A DNA stretch of 64,000 nt. Origin: Aequorivita vladivostokensis (lineage in GTDB: Bacteria; Bacteroidota; Bacteroidia; Flavobacteriales; Flavobacteriaceae). Both the position numbers and the translations under genes were made by a program. Below the pieces are notes generated by a model. The model saw only the letters and a program-made list of their open reading frames with translations, was not told the origin of the DNA and searched no databases. Position 1 is the stretch's first letter. Each line of letters starts with the position of its first letter. Shown here one piece after another: positions 1 through 8,423 of the stretch. The DNA lies in the NCBI RefSeq assembly GCF_000952855.1, contig NZ_JSVU01000006.1, forward strand, positions 62,001 to 126,000. The letters run 5' to 3'.

Positions 1-784
1 TTTTGCTCACAACCCCTGCCAGAAGTGCAAATACGAAGAAAGGAGCGGCCTGCATCACCAAATCGACCATTTTTAGAAAAACTTCCATGGCACTGTCCAT
101 AAAATCGGTCACGGGCTTTGACTTTTCATTCGGAATCAGCAGCAGACAGACCCCGAAGAATATTCCGAAGAAAATAATCTGCAGCATCAATCCATTGTCA
201 GTCAACGAAAAAAAGAAGTTTTCGGGCACTATATCAACCAAAGGTTGCAGCGGGGTGCTTTCTTTGGTCTTTTGGGCGGTCTCCATCTTTTCCGCCACGG
301 CGGCATCTTTCAGCTCCCCTCTAGAGAGGTCTGTTATTTTCTGGGCCCTTTCAAAAAATGCCGGATCCTGCAGATAATTGATGCCGTCCTTTACCTCGTG
401 GCCTTCTGAGGCCGACCAAATTTCATAACTTATCCGGTTATCGATCCTGCTTTGTTCGTCAATCAATTTTCCGGGCTGAATGACATTTACCAACATGAGG
501 CCCAAACTCACTGCGAAAAGCGTTGTAATGAGATACGCCAAAAGCGTCTTCCCTCCCATTCTCCCAAGGCTTGAGGGATCGCCAATATTTGCCACTCCGC
601 TGATAATGGAAACCAAGACCAAAGGCACGGCAATCAATTTTAACAAATTGATGAAAATTTTGCCGAAGGGTGCTATCCAGTCTATCGTAAATTCACTCCA
701 CCCCAACTGGCTGCTGAGCAACGCCCAAATGATCCCTAAAACAAGTCCGATGATTATTTTCCAGTGAAGTGCGAGTTTTTTCAT
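1..784 (-). CDS. Dicarboxylate/cation symporter (DAACS family), 3' end outside window
   Basis: This is the N-terminal 261 residues of a sodium- or proton-coupled dicarboxylate/amino-acid symporter of the inner membrane. Reading the minus strand from ATG at 784 gives MKKLALHWKIIIGLVLG, followed by hydrophobic helices and the stretch INLLKLIAVPLVLVSIISGV, which is typical of the GltP/DctA family. A polar stretch at about residues 110-180 fits the extra loop seen in many Bacteroidota members. The reading frame is open to base 1, so the C-terminal transport core is missing from the window. It lies 44 bp downstream of aroC on the same strand. The substrate (glutamate, aspartate or C4-dicarboxylate) cannot be decided from this part. 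Confidence 0.85.
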   Translation of the reverse strand, partial: MKKLALHWKIIIGLVLGIIWALLSSQLGWSEFTIDWIAPFGKIFINLLKLIAVPLVLVSIISGVANIGDPSSLGRMGGKTLLAYLITTLFAVSLGLMLVNVIQPGKLIDEQSRIDNRISYEIWSASEGHEVKDGINYLQDPAFFERAQKITDLSRGELKDAAVAEKMETAQKTKESTPLQPLVDIVPENFFFSLTDNGLMLQIIFFGIFFGVCLLLIPNEKSKPVTDFMDSAMEVFLKMVDLVMQAAPFFVFALLAGVVSK

Positions 785-800
785 AGTTGGGTGATGGATT

Positions 801-828
801 TTAGACGTGAGATATTAGACTTGAGATT
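801..828. repeat. Heptad-phase repeat, two 14-bp units
   Basis: The spacer between aroC and the symporter holds two adjacent 14-bp units, TTAGACGTGAGATA and TTAGACTTGAGATT, which match at 12 of 14 positions. Each is two heptamers (TTAGACn TGAGATn). It belongs with the other 7-bp-period arrays in this window. Confidence 0.7.
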
Positions 829-1893
829 TTATATTTTCGAAATTTTACTTAACAACCAAAAATCGGCGATGACCAACGCTGCCATTGCCTCCACAATAGG
901 CACGGCTCGCGGTACAACACAGGGGTCGTGGCGGCCTTTGCCTTCTGCCGTCACTTTGTTTCCTTTGTTATCAATGGTTTCCTGTTTTTGCATAATGGTT
1001 GCAACGGGTTTAAAAGCCACTTTAAAATAAATATCTTGCCCATTGCTGATACCGCCCTGAATTCCCCCGCTGTGGTTTGTTTTTGTACTGCCGTCCGCTT
1101 TAAATGAATCATTATGGACACTGCCTTTCATTGCTGTTCCTGCGAAACCGCTTCCGTATTCAAAACCTTTTACGGCGTTTATGGAAAGCATTGCCTTGCC
1201 AAGCTCGGCGTGCAGTTTGTCGAAAACCGGTTCTCCCAAACCGACGGGCACATTTTGGATAACACAGCTAACAGTTCCACCAACGGTATCGCCTTCTTTT
1301 CGAATGGATTTTATGTAATTTACCATCTCGGAAGCAATTTCCGCATCGGGACATCGCACCGGATTTTTTTCGATTTCTGAAAAATCTACTTCGGAATAAG
1401 GTTCTGTAAGTTCCATTTCGCCTACAGAAGAAACGTATGCCGTGATTTTGATGCCTTTCAACAACTGTTTTGCGATTGCTCCCGCCACAACCCTGCAAGC
1501 AGTTTCGCGCGCCGAGGAACGGCCGCCCCCGCGATAGTCACGGATTCCGTATTTTTTATCATAGGTAAAATCGGCATGCGACGGACGGTAAATATCCTTT
1601 ATATGGCTGTAATCCTTGCTTTTTTGGTCGGTATTTTCAATGAGGAAACCGATGGGCGTGCCAGTGGTTTTACCTTCAAAAATTCCTGAGAGGAACTTTA
1701 CCTCGTCTTCTTCTTTCCGTTGGGTAACAATTGCAGATTGCCCGGGTTTGCGGCGTTGCATTTCACGATTGATTGCTTCAAAATCGAGAGAAAGTCCGGC
1801 GGGGCAGCCATCTATGATTCCGCCAATGGCCGCTCCGTGCGATTCGCCAAAGGTGGTGAGTTTAAAAATTTTTCCGAAGGAATTGCCCGCCAT
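829..1893 (-). CDS. aroC: Chorismate synthase
   Basis: The enzyme converts 5-enolpyruvylshikimate 3-phosphate to chorismate, the last common step of aromatic amino acid synthesis, using reduced FMN. The 354-residue protein has the usual family length and conserved blocks: [19 protein letters not shown] near residue 14, [17 protein letters not shown] near 48, [29 protein letters not shown] near 104-133 (His106 region, RGGGRSS), and [16 protein letters not shown] near 275. It ends in TAA. The ATG at 1893 gives the canonical N-terminus [10 protein letters not shown]. It lies between the FAD/Fe-S oxidase upstream and the symporter downstream, all on the minus strand, but no pathway partner is adjacent. 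Confidence 0.97.
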   Translation of the reverse strand: MAGNSFGKIFKLTTFGESHGAAIGGIIDGCPAGLSLDFEAINREMQRRKPGQSAIVTQRKEEDEVKFLSGIFEGKTTGTPIGFLIENTDQKSKDYSHIKDIYRPSHADFTYDKKYGIRDYRGGGRSSARETACRVVAGAIAKQLLKGIKITAYVSSVGEMELTEPYSEVDFSEIEKNPVRCPDAEIASEMVNYIKSIRKEGDTVGGTVSCVIQNVPVGLGEPVFDKLHAELGKAMLSINAVKGFEYGSGFAGTAMKGSVHNDSFKADGSTKTNHSGGIQGGISNGQDIYFKVAFKPVATIMQKQETIDNKGNKVTAEGKGRHDPCVVPRAVPIVEAMAALVIADFWLLSKISKI

Positions 1894-1932
1894 AGATGTG
1901 TTTTGAACAAATGTAAACTTTCGGGTTTAATT

Positions 1933-1967
1933 ATTCAAGATTCAAGGTTTAAAATTCAGGATTGAAG
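1933..1967. repeat. Heptamer array, five units
   Basis: Five consecutive 7-mers read ATTCAAG, ATTCAAG, GTTTAAA, ATTCAGG, ATTGAAG. On the other strand the main word is CTTGAAT, the same word as in the array at 53580-53649. The array covers the stop codon (1956-1958) of the FAD/Fe-S oxidase gene. Confidence 0.75.
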
Positions 1968-4880
1968 AAGCGCATTTTTAAGAATCGTAACCGGATGCAA
2001 AGCTTTCCGGCCCGTTCCGTCCAAAATTTGATGTCGGCAACTTGTGCCATTAGCCGAAATAAGGGTGTCTTCGGAAGCCTTTCGCACTGCCGGGAATAGC
2101 TTCAACTCCCCTATTTTCATACTCACGTCGAAATGCTCCTTTTCATACCCAAAACTGCCAGCCATCCCGCAGCAGCCCGAAGGAATAATGGTAGGTTTAT
2201 AATTTTTGGGAAGGTTTAATATGTTGAAAGTTACTTTAAGATTGCTCAGTGATTTCTGATGGCAGTGAGCGTGGATTTTAATCTGTTTTTCTTCGGAAGT
2301 GAACTGTGCCGCGGAAATATTTCCGCTTTGAATTTCGGCAGCCAAAAATTCCTCAATCAAAAATGTGTTTTTTGAAATGGTTTCCGCCGAAGCTTTATCG
2401 TCCGCCAATCGCAGGTATTCATCGCGAAAGGACAGGATTGCCGAGGGTTCAATGCCAATAAGCGGAACATTTTCTGAAACTTTTTGTTTTAAAAATGCAA
2501 TGTTTTTGTTCGCTTCCAATTTCGCTTCTTCCAAAAAACCTTTGGACAGCAGGGCGCGACCGCTATCCAAAGAATCAATTACATCTACATCATAATCCAA
2601 ACCGCTTAAAAGTAAAAACGAATCCACGGCAATTTCGGCATCCAAATAATTGCTGAATTCATCTATAAATAGTATTAATTTTTTGTTTTTATTATTTATC
2701 GTAACATATTCATTTTTAATTGTTTCTAATTCCTTACTGAAACTTCTATTTGAAATCTTCGGAAGGGATCTACTTTGATGTACGCCGCCTATATTTTTTA
2801 TAATTTTTGAAGTGAAGCCATTCGCAAAAAACCAATTGGAAAGCTTGGGAAATTTGGAAGCCATCTTATTCAGTTTTGTACTTTTTCCGAAGAGTTTATT
2901 TGAAAAACTTACCCCGTTCGCTTTGTTGTACTGATATAAAAATTCCGCCTTCGCCGTGCTGATATCCACATTGCTAGGGCATTCGCTGGCACAGGCCTTG
3001 CAGCTAAGGCAGAGGTCAAAAACTTCCTTTAATTCCTTGGAATTGAATTTGTTGACCGCCTCATTATTGGTTAAAACTTCCCGCAACGCGTTGGCGCGGG
3101 CGCGGGTGGTATCTTTTTCGTTTTTTGTGGCGTGATAGCTGGGGCACATGGCTCCCGCCGAATCTGAGGTTTTGCGACAATCGCCACTGCCGTTGCAGCT
3201 TTCGGCCAACCGGAGTATGCCTTGGTAATCGCCAAAATCCATCAGCGTTTCAACCTTTGGCTCCTCGCGGCCCGGTTCGTACCGAAGCGATTTGTCCATT
3301 TTATAAGCATTTACAATCTTTCCCGGATTGAAAATGTTTTGAGGGTCAAAAGCCGATTTGATCCGCTTTAAAAGTTCGTAGTTTTTCTCGCCTATCATCA
3401 AAGGAATAAACTCGGCCCGCACAATCCCGTCGCCGTGTTCGCCGCTAAAGGAGCCTTTGTATTTTTTGCAAAGGATGGCCACGTCTGTCGTGATTTTTCG
3501 GAAATAATCCAACCCTTCCTTTTCCTTTAAATTCAAAATTGGCCGCAGGTGGAGCTCCCCTGCGCCGGCGTGTGCATAATAAACGGCTTGTTGCCCGTAC
3601 TTTTTCATCAAAGCCGAAAATTCCGAAATATAACTGGGCAAATCTTCCAAGGCCACGGCTGTGTCTTCAATACACGCAACAGCCTTTTGGTCGCCGACCA
3701 TATTTCCGAGCAGCCCGAGGCCGGCCTTGCGCAGTTCGAGTGCCATTTCAATTTCCGCTCCGCGCAGGATTGGGCTGTGGTAACTATGTTTGGAAAGCGC
3801 GAGCGATTTTTGCAACGCGGCTATCTGCTCCTGTAGGTTGTCTTCGGATTCGCTCTTCAATTCCAAAAGCAGGATTGCCTTTGGATTGGCCTTTACAAAA
3901 AAACGGTAGGGCTCGTAGGTCTTGCTTTTTTTGGTGCAGTCCAGAATTACGTCGTCCATCATTTCGCAGGTGTGCAAGTTGTGCTGCATTGCGACTACCA
4001 CATCGTTTAAGCAAGCTTCCAGAGTGCTGTAATGGGTGGCTACCATAGCGGTGAACGGTGGCGGCAGAGGGTCTAATTGCAGCGTGATTTCAGTGGTAAA
4101 AGCGAGCGTGCCCTCACTGCCGCAAAGCAGTTTGCACGGATTGATTTTTTCATCAAAATCGCCAAAAACATTCGTATGCAACAAACTGTCAACCGCGTAA
4201 CCCGTGTTTCTTCGGTGAATTTCGGATTTTGGGAATTCCCGCCAAATTTCTTGCTGGGTCGCTTCCGAACGCAGTTCATTGTAAAGGGTTTTATAGATTT
4301 TTCCTTCCAAGGAATTATCTTCCGTTTTCTTCAAAAAATCTTCTTTTGAAAGCGGTTCAAAAACCACTTCCTCGCCATTGGAAAGAATGGTTTTCAGTTT
4401 TAAAACCTTGTCGCGCGTTACGCCGTATTGAATGGAGGTGGTCCCACTACTGTTGTTGCCCACCATTCCGCCAATCATACAGCGGTTGCTGGTGGAAGTG
4501 TTGGGACCAAAAAAGAGCCCAAACCGCTTTAAACGTTGGTTCAATTCATCGCGAATTACGCCCGGCTGGAGCGTAACCGTTCGGTTTTCCCTATCCACTG
4601 CAAGAATTTGAGTGAAATGTTTTGAAACGTCCACCACTATTCCCTCGCCCACACATTGCCCGGCAAGGGAGGTGCCAGCGGTCCTTGGAATGAGTGAAAT
4701 ATTATTTTCTTCCGCAAAGGCCACGAGCTGCTTGATTCCCCTGTCATTTTTGGGATAAGCTACCGCGAGTGGAATTTTCCGGTACACCGAAGCATCGGTG
4801 GCATATAATGCTGTGTAGAGGGAATCGGTAAAAATTTCCCCATTGAATATTTTCTGAAAAACTTGAATTTGCTCTTTCAT
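1956..4880 (-). CDS. FAD-linked oxidase fused to 4Fe-4S and CCG domains
   Basis: This 974-residue protein is a likely D-2-hydroxyacid dehydrogenase or related FAD-dependent oxidoreductase that passes electrons through iron-sulfur clusters. The order is an FAD-binding domain (IPRTAGTSLAGQCVGEG near residue 60 and NRCMIGGMVGNNSSGT near 132), an FAD-oxidase C-terminal domain (AHAGAGELHLRP and SGEHGDGIVRAEFIP near 440-490), two cysteine-rich ferredoxin-like motifs (CNGSGDCRKT... CP near 570, CLSCKACASECP near 630) and a C-terminal CCG region (HCHQKSL near 870, GCCGMAGSFGYEKEH near 905). It resembles the one-polypeptide YdiJ-type arrangement of a GlcD/GlcF-like system. The substrate is not shown by the sequence. 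Its 3' end overlaps a heptamer repeat array. Confidence 0.88.
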   Translation of the reverse strand: MKEQIQVFQKIFNGEIFTDSLYTALYATDASVYRKIPLAVAYPKNDRGIKQLVAFAEENNISLIPRTAGTSLAGQCVGEGIVVDVSKHFTQILAVDRENRTVTLQPGVIRDELNQRLKRFGLFFGPNTSTSNRCMIGGMVGNNSSGTTSIQYGVTRDKVLKLKTILSNGEEVVFEPLSKEDFLKKTEDNSLEGKIYKTLYNELRSEATQQEIWREFPKSEIHRRNTGYAVDSLLHTNVFGDFDEKINPCKLLCGSEGTLAFTTEITLQLDPLPPPFTAMVATHYSTLEACLNDVVVAMQHNLHTCEMMDDVILDCTKKSKTYEPYRFFVKANPKAILLLELKSESEDNLQEQIAALQKSLALSKHSYHSPILRGAEIEMALELRKAGLGLLGNMVGDQKAVACIEDTAVALEDLPSYISEFSALMKKYGQQAVYYAHAGAGELHLRPILNLKEKEGLDYFRKITTDVAILCKKYKGSFSGEHGDGIVRAEFIPLMIGEKNYELLKRIKSAFDPQNIFNPGKIVNAYKMDKSLRYEPGREEPKVETLMDFGDYQGILRLAESCNGSGDCRKTSDSAGAMCPSYHATKNEKDTTRARANALREVLTNNEAVNKFNSKELKEVFDLCLSCKACASECPSNVDISTAKAEFLYQYNKANGVSFSNKLFGKSTKLNKMASKFPKLSNWFFANGFTSKIIKNIGGVHQSRSLPKISNRSFSKELETIKNEYVTINNKNKKLILFIDEFSNYLDAEIAVDSFLLLSGLDYDVDVIDSLDSGRALLSKGFLEEAKLEANKNIAFLKQKVSENVPLIGIEPSAILSFRDEYLRLADDKASAETISKNTFLIEEFLAAEIQSGNISAAQFTSEEKQIKIHAHCHQKSLSNLKVTFNILNLPKNYKPTIIPSGCCGMAGSFGYEKEHFDVSMKIGELKLFPAVRKASEDTLISANGTSCRHQILDGTGRKALHPVTILKNALLQS

Positions 4881-4958
4881 TGCCTTGCTGTAAATGTAAA
4901 AAACTTCCTTAACAAAACTTTGTAAAATTTGATGTATGGATTAGCATCGCCTTAACGA

Positions 4959-4986
4959 TTGGCACGCTATAATACCACTACATTTA
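4959..4986 (+). promoter_or_regulatory. Candidate flavobacterial promoter for the 5013 gene
   Basis: TTG at 4959-4961 is followed after 17 bases by TACATTTA at 4979-4986. This is one mismatch from the Bacteroidota consensus TTG-N17/23-TAnnTTTG and lies 26 bp before the ATG at 5013. Confidence 0.35.
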
Positions 4987-5012
4987 CTACATCTAAACTA
5001 AAATCAAGAATT

Positions 5013-5516
5013 ATGAAAAATGCAGCTTTTTTAATTATTGCAATTGTCCTTTTAGGATTCCAGGGCCAGGCGCAGGAAATTTCCAAAAACGCAATTGGAA
5101 TTCGTCTAAGTGAAAGCAACGGTTTTGGTCCCGAGGTTAACTACCAACGCGCACTTGGCGATAACAACAGGCTGGAGTTAGGACTGGCTTGGCACAGCGA
5201 ACGCTATTGGGACGACGTAAAATTTACAGGAATCTACCAATGGGTATGGAATATTGACGGGGGTTTCAACTGGTATGCCGGCCCCGGATTGGGTGCAGGT
5301 ATTGAAAGCTATGACCGGTATTATGATGATGATGATTCTCCATATTACAGAAGCAAGGATTCTGAAGCCTTTGTGTTTTTCACCGGTGATGTGGGTATAG
5401 AATACAGCTTTGATTTCCCACTGCTGGTTTCCTTCGACTTTAGACCGCAAGTGAATTTGAATTATCGCGATGACGTTAATTTTGATGTGGGAATTAGTGC
5501 CCGTTATCAATTCTAA
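5013..5516 (+). CDS. Small outer-membrane beta-barrel-like protein
   Basis: The function is unknown. The 167-residue product from ATG 5013 starts with a clear signal peptide (MKNAAFLIIAIVLLGFQGQAQ). The rest alternates polar and aromatic residues in short strands (RLELGLAWHSERYWDD, GGFNWYAGPGLGAG, VGIEYSFDFPLLVSFDFRP) and ends in a terminal aromatic (ISARYQF), as expected for a small outer-membrane barrel. An acidic loop (DRYYDDDDSPYYRSKD) lies near residue 110. The frame extends upstream to 4959 (a TTG), but the ATG is preferred because it sits exactly at the signal peptide. The gene is divergent from the FAD/Fe-S oxidase and is followed by two hairpins. Confidence 0.8.
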   Translation: MKNAAFLIIAIVLLGFQGQAQEISKNAIGIRLSESNGFGPEVNYQRALGDNNRLELGLAWHSERYWDDVKFTGIYQWVWNIDGGFNWYAGPGLGAGIESYDRYYDDDDSPYYRSKDSEAFVFFTGDVGIEYSFDFPLLVSFDFRPQVNLNYRDDVNFDVGISARYQF

Positions 5517-5540
5517 GGAGATATATATTTTATTTTGAAA

Positions 5541-5574
5541 GAAATGCCCCACATAAAAAAGGGGCATTTCCCTT
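5541..5574 (+). terminator. Rho-independent terminator of the 5013 gene
   Basis: A perfect 10-bp stem GAAATGCCCC (5541-5550) / GGGGCATTTC (5561-5570) encloses a 10-base loop and is followed by CCTTTT. It lies 25 bp after the stop of the barrel protein. Confidence 0.75.
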
Positions 5575-5580
5575 TTAAAT

Positions 5581-5600
5581 AAACAGGAAAAATCCTGTTT
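5581..5600. terminator. Second hairpin behind the terminator
   Basis: AAACAGGA (5581-5588) and TCCTGTTT (5593-5600) form an 8-bp perfect stem with an AAAA loop. There is no long T-tract after it on the plus strand, so it may be a back-up terminator or part of the leader of the next gene. Confidence 0.45.
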
Positions 5601-5649
5601 CATAAGTTCACATTTTGTTGCAATTTTATAGAATTCAATAAAATGCAAT

Positions 5650-7104
5650 ATGAAAAAGCACTATGTGGATATACATTGCCATCCTTCCCTGAAGCCGTAT
5701 AGCAAGAGCTTTAAGTATAAACCGCCCAAACAAAACGCCCAGGACCCAAATCGGAAAAACTCCATTTGGCACTACAGTCCGCCAAATTTTTTGGAAAAGT
5801 TCGTAAACAGGATGGTATCGCTCACCAAATTCACACAGACCGATTTAACGGCGCTCGCCAAGGCTAATACCAAGGTGGTAATCGTTTCCCTCTATCCTTT
5901 TGAAAAACATTTCTTCGGAAAGAAAATCTTGGGAATTAAAGGCGTAACAGACGTGCTGGTAAATCTAGCCGCCAGCATTAGCCAGTCGCGAATGGATTAC
6001 ATCCGCAGCAACAATGATTATTTTGCCGATTTGATGGATGAATACCAGTATTATAAACAGCTCCATAATCAAGTGGTGACTGTTGACGGAAAAATCTATA
6101 CCTATAGACTGGTCAGAAATTTTAAGGATATTGAAAATAATTTCGCCGCGGAAACCGATTCCAAAAAAATTATAAACATCATTCTTTCCATCGAGGGAGG
6201 GCACAGTTTCAATACGGGGCTGGACATGACTAAAGATATGGCCAGCAGGACTGAGGTAATTGGTAATATAAATGCTATCAAAAATTGGGAACATCGCCCG
6301 TTGTTCGTCACGCTCGCCCATCATTTTTACAATGAACTTTGTGGCCACGCACGTAGTATTTCCATAGGAATGCTAAAGAAAAATCAGGACCGTGGATTAA
6401 ATACGGGTTTCACCGAGCTTGGGATTGAGGCTATAGATTTGCTGCTGGATAATACTGAAGGAAAACGAATCCCGATTGATGTGAAGCATTTGAGCACGGC
6501 CTCGCGAAAAGCTTATTACCATTTGCTTGACACCAAGTACGCCTCGGAAAATATTCCCGTAATTGCCAGTCATGGTGCGTGTAACGGAAAGCACTCGATT
6601 GTGCAGTGGAACAAGACCGATATTCCTGAGCACGAGGATTGGTTTTGCGATATCGACATCAATTTTTATGATGAGGAATTCATCCGCATTGCACGCAGTA
6701 ACGGTATTTTCGGAATCCAATTGGACGAACGTCGCATAGGCAGCAGCAAGGCCATTTCAGAAAGTAAAATATTCTTTCCGAACAAAAGAAAACAATTGCG
6801 AAAAAAAGCCTTGTTGGTTTGGAGACAAGTGCAGCACATAGCCGAGGTTTTGGACAGGGATGGCCTGTTTTGCTGGGGAATACAGTGTATCGGCAGTGAC
6901 TTTGACGGAATCGTAAATCCTATAAATGGGCTCTGGACCGCTGAAAATATGAAGGACTTAGCCGAAGAAATGCTAAACCACGCACAGGATTATCTTTCAA
7001 AAAACTTAATCGTGTTAAAAGATTTCAACAGAATAGACGCTTCTGAAATAGTGGAGCGCGTAATGCACGGAAATGCAATGAAGTTTATTGAAAAGAATTA
7101 TTAG
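5650..7104 (+). CDS. Membrane dipeptidase (peptidase M19)-like metallohydrolase
   Basis: This is a likely zinc-dependent dipeptidase or amidohydrolase of the renal-dipeptidase (M19) group. The metal-site order of that family can be followed: VDIHCH (residues 6-11) in place of the usual DxHxD-type motif, LSIEGGHSF near 180 (bridging Glu), LAHHFYNE near 224, IDVKHLS near 278, IASHGAC near 305, and GSDFDG near 419. At 484 residues it is longer than many M19 enzymes, with an insert rich in Lys and Arg near 370-390. No signal peptide is seen, so it is probably cytoplasmic. It ends three bases before the convergent bshA stop. Substrate unknown. Confidence 0.78.
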   Translation: MKKHYVDIHCHPSLKPYSKSFKYKPPKQNAQDPNRKNSIWHYSPPNFLEKFVNRMVSLTKFTQTDLTALAKANTKVVIVSLYPFEKHFFGKKILGIKGVTDVLVNLAASISQSRMDYIRSNNDYFADLMDEYQYYKQLHNQVVTVDGKIYTYRLVRNFKDIENNFAAETDSKKIINIILSIEGGHSFNTGLDMTKDMASRTEVIGNINAIKNWEHRPLFVTLAHHFYNELCGHARSISIGMLKKNQDRGLNTGFTELGIEAIDLLLDNTEGKRIPIDVKHLSTASRKAYYHLLDTKYASENIPVIASHGACNGKHSIVQWNKTDIPEHEDWFCDIDINFYDEEFIRIARSNGIFGIQLDERRIGSSKAISESKIFFPNKRKQLRKKALLVWRQVQHIAEVLDRDGLFCWGIQCIGSDFDGIVNPINGLWTAENMKDLAEEMLNHAQDYLSKNLIVLKDFNRIDASEIVERVMHGNAMKFIEKNY

Positions 7105-7107
7105 ACC

Positions 7108-8244
7108 TTAGCTATGGTTTTTCTGAAAAATAGCTTCTTCATATAATTTTTCATACAGCGGAACAATTTTTTTGGTATCATAAACCATCGCAGATTCAAC
7201 GGCCTGTTTTTTGAATTTGTCTAAGACTTCATCAGAAGCCAAAATCTTCAAGGCGTTTTCCGCCATTTCTTCCACATTACCTACTTCACTTAAAAAACCG
7301 CTTACGCCTTCAATATTCACTTCCGGTAAACCGCCCGTAGTGCTCGAAATAACCGGGACGCCGCAGGCCATCGCCTCCAGGGCCGCAAGCCCAAAACTCT
7401 CCTTTTCGGAAGGAAGAATGAAAAGATCAGTAAAGCAAAGAATTTTGTCCACTTCATTGCTATTGCCTACAAAGAGTACTTTTTCCTCTATTCCCTTTTG
7501 TTCGCATAGCTGTTCCGATGCTTCCCTTTCCGGTCCTTCGCCCACGATGATTAACTTTGCTGGAATTTTTTTCTGGATCCGGTCAAAAACCTCAATTACA
7601 TCCGTAACGCGTTTCACTTTCCGAAGATTGCTTACGTGGGTAATAATCCGTTCCTCGGGTTTCGCCATCAAATCGCGCTGGCAGTCGGTATAGGTTTTTA
7701 TTTTCTTTGGAATATCAATAAAATTGGGCACCACGTGGATTTCCTTTTTTATATCAAAAAGATGTAGGGTGTCTTCCTTCAGACTATTGGAAACCGAAGT
7801 TACCACATCGCTGTTATTTATGCTGAAAGTAACGGCGGGTTTATAGAAAGGATGGTTGCCCACAAGGGTAATATCCGTACCGTGGAGCGTCGTGACCATT
7901 GGGATGTAGATGTTGTCTTCCTCCAGCATTTTTTTTGCCATATAGCCCGCATACGCATGGGGAATGGCGTAATGCACGTGCAGCACCTCAATTTTATGCA
8001 GCTTTACCATATCTACCAATTTACTGGAGAGCGCAAGCTCATAGGGCTGATAATGGAATAATGGATACACCGGTACTGAAACCTCGTGAAAGTGGATGTT
8101 TTTTGAAAGCAGTTCAAGCCTTACGGGTTGTTTATAGGTAATGAAATGAATTTCGTGACCGTGTTCGGCTAAGGCCAAGCCGAGCTCGGTGGCCACTACT
8201 CCGCTTCCTCCGAAGGTTGGGTAACATACTATTGCTATTTTCAT
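7108..8244 (-). CDS. bshA: N-acetyl-alpha-D-glucosaminyl L-malate synthase
   Basis: This GT4-family glycosyltransferase makes GlcNAc-malate from UDP-GlcNAc and L-malate, the first step of bacillithiol synthesis. The 378-residue protein shows the diagnostic BshA start (KIAIVCYPTFGGSGVVATEL), LHVHYAIPHA near residue 95, LHGTDITLVG near 121, HVSNLRKVKRV near 206 and the GT4 donor-site block LPSEKESFGLAALEAMACGVPVI near 281-303. Length and motifs are full. It is the last gene of the long minus-strand run that starts with the amidase gene, but 179 bp separate it from the GH3 fusion, so it may have its own promoter. Bacillithiol fits the redox theme of the window (msrA, Fe-S proteins). Confidence 0.95.
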   Translation of the reverse strand: MKIAIVCYPTFGGSGVVATELGLALAEHGHEIHFITYKQPVRLELLSKNIHFHEVSVPVYPLFHYQPYELALSSKLVDMVKLHKIEVLHVHYAIPHAYAGYMAKKMLEEDNIYIPMVTTLHGTDITLVGNHPFYKPAVTFSINNSDVVTSVSNSLKEDTLHLFDIKKEIHVVPNFIDIPKKIKTYTDCQRDLMAKPEERIITHVSNLRKVKRVTDVIEVFDRIQKKIPAKLIIVGEGPEREASEQLCEQKGIEEKVLFVGNSNEVDKILCFTDLFILPSEKESFGLAALEAMACGVPVISSTTGGLPEVNIEGVSGFLSEVGNVEEMAENALKILASDEVLDKFKKQAVESAMVYDTKKIVPLYEKLYEEAIFQKNHS

Positions 8245-8262
8245 ATTTTTTTATTTTTGAAA

Positions 8263-8290
8263 CAAGACTCAGGACTGAGGGATACAGGAC
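8263..8290. repeat. Heptad-phase repeat near bshA start
   Basis: Four 7-mers in register read CAAGACT, CAGGACT, GAGGGAT, ACAGGAC. They lie in the 179-bp spacer upstream of bshA. Related words (TACAAGACCGCTTCGCTACAGG on the other strand, split here: TACAAGACC then CTACAGG) recur at 8385-8417. No gene is seen in this spacer. Confidence 0.5.
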
Positions 8291-8423
8291 GGCTTGTTGC
8301 TTTTTTTTAAAAGAGGAACTACACTAAAACGAAACTGGACAATTTCATCTTTACATCTCTAATTTTATCAAAATCCGTCTTGTTTCCTGTAGCGAAGCGG
8401 TCTTGTACCCCTTTAGTCCATTT

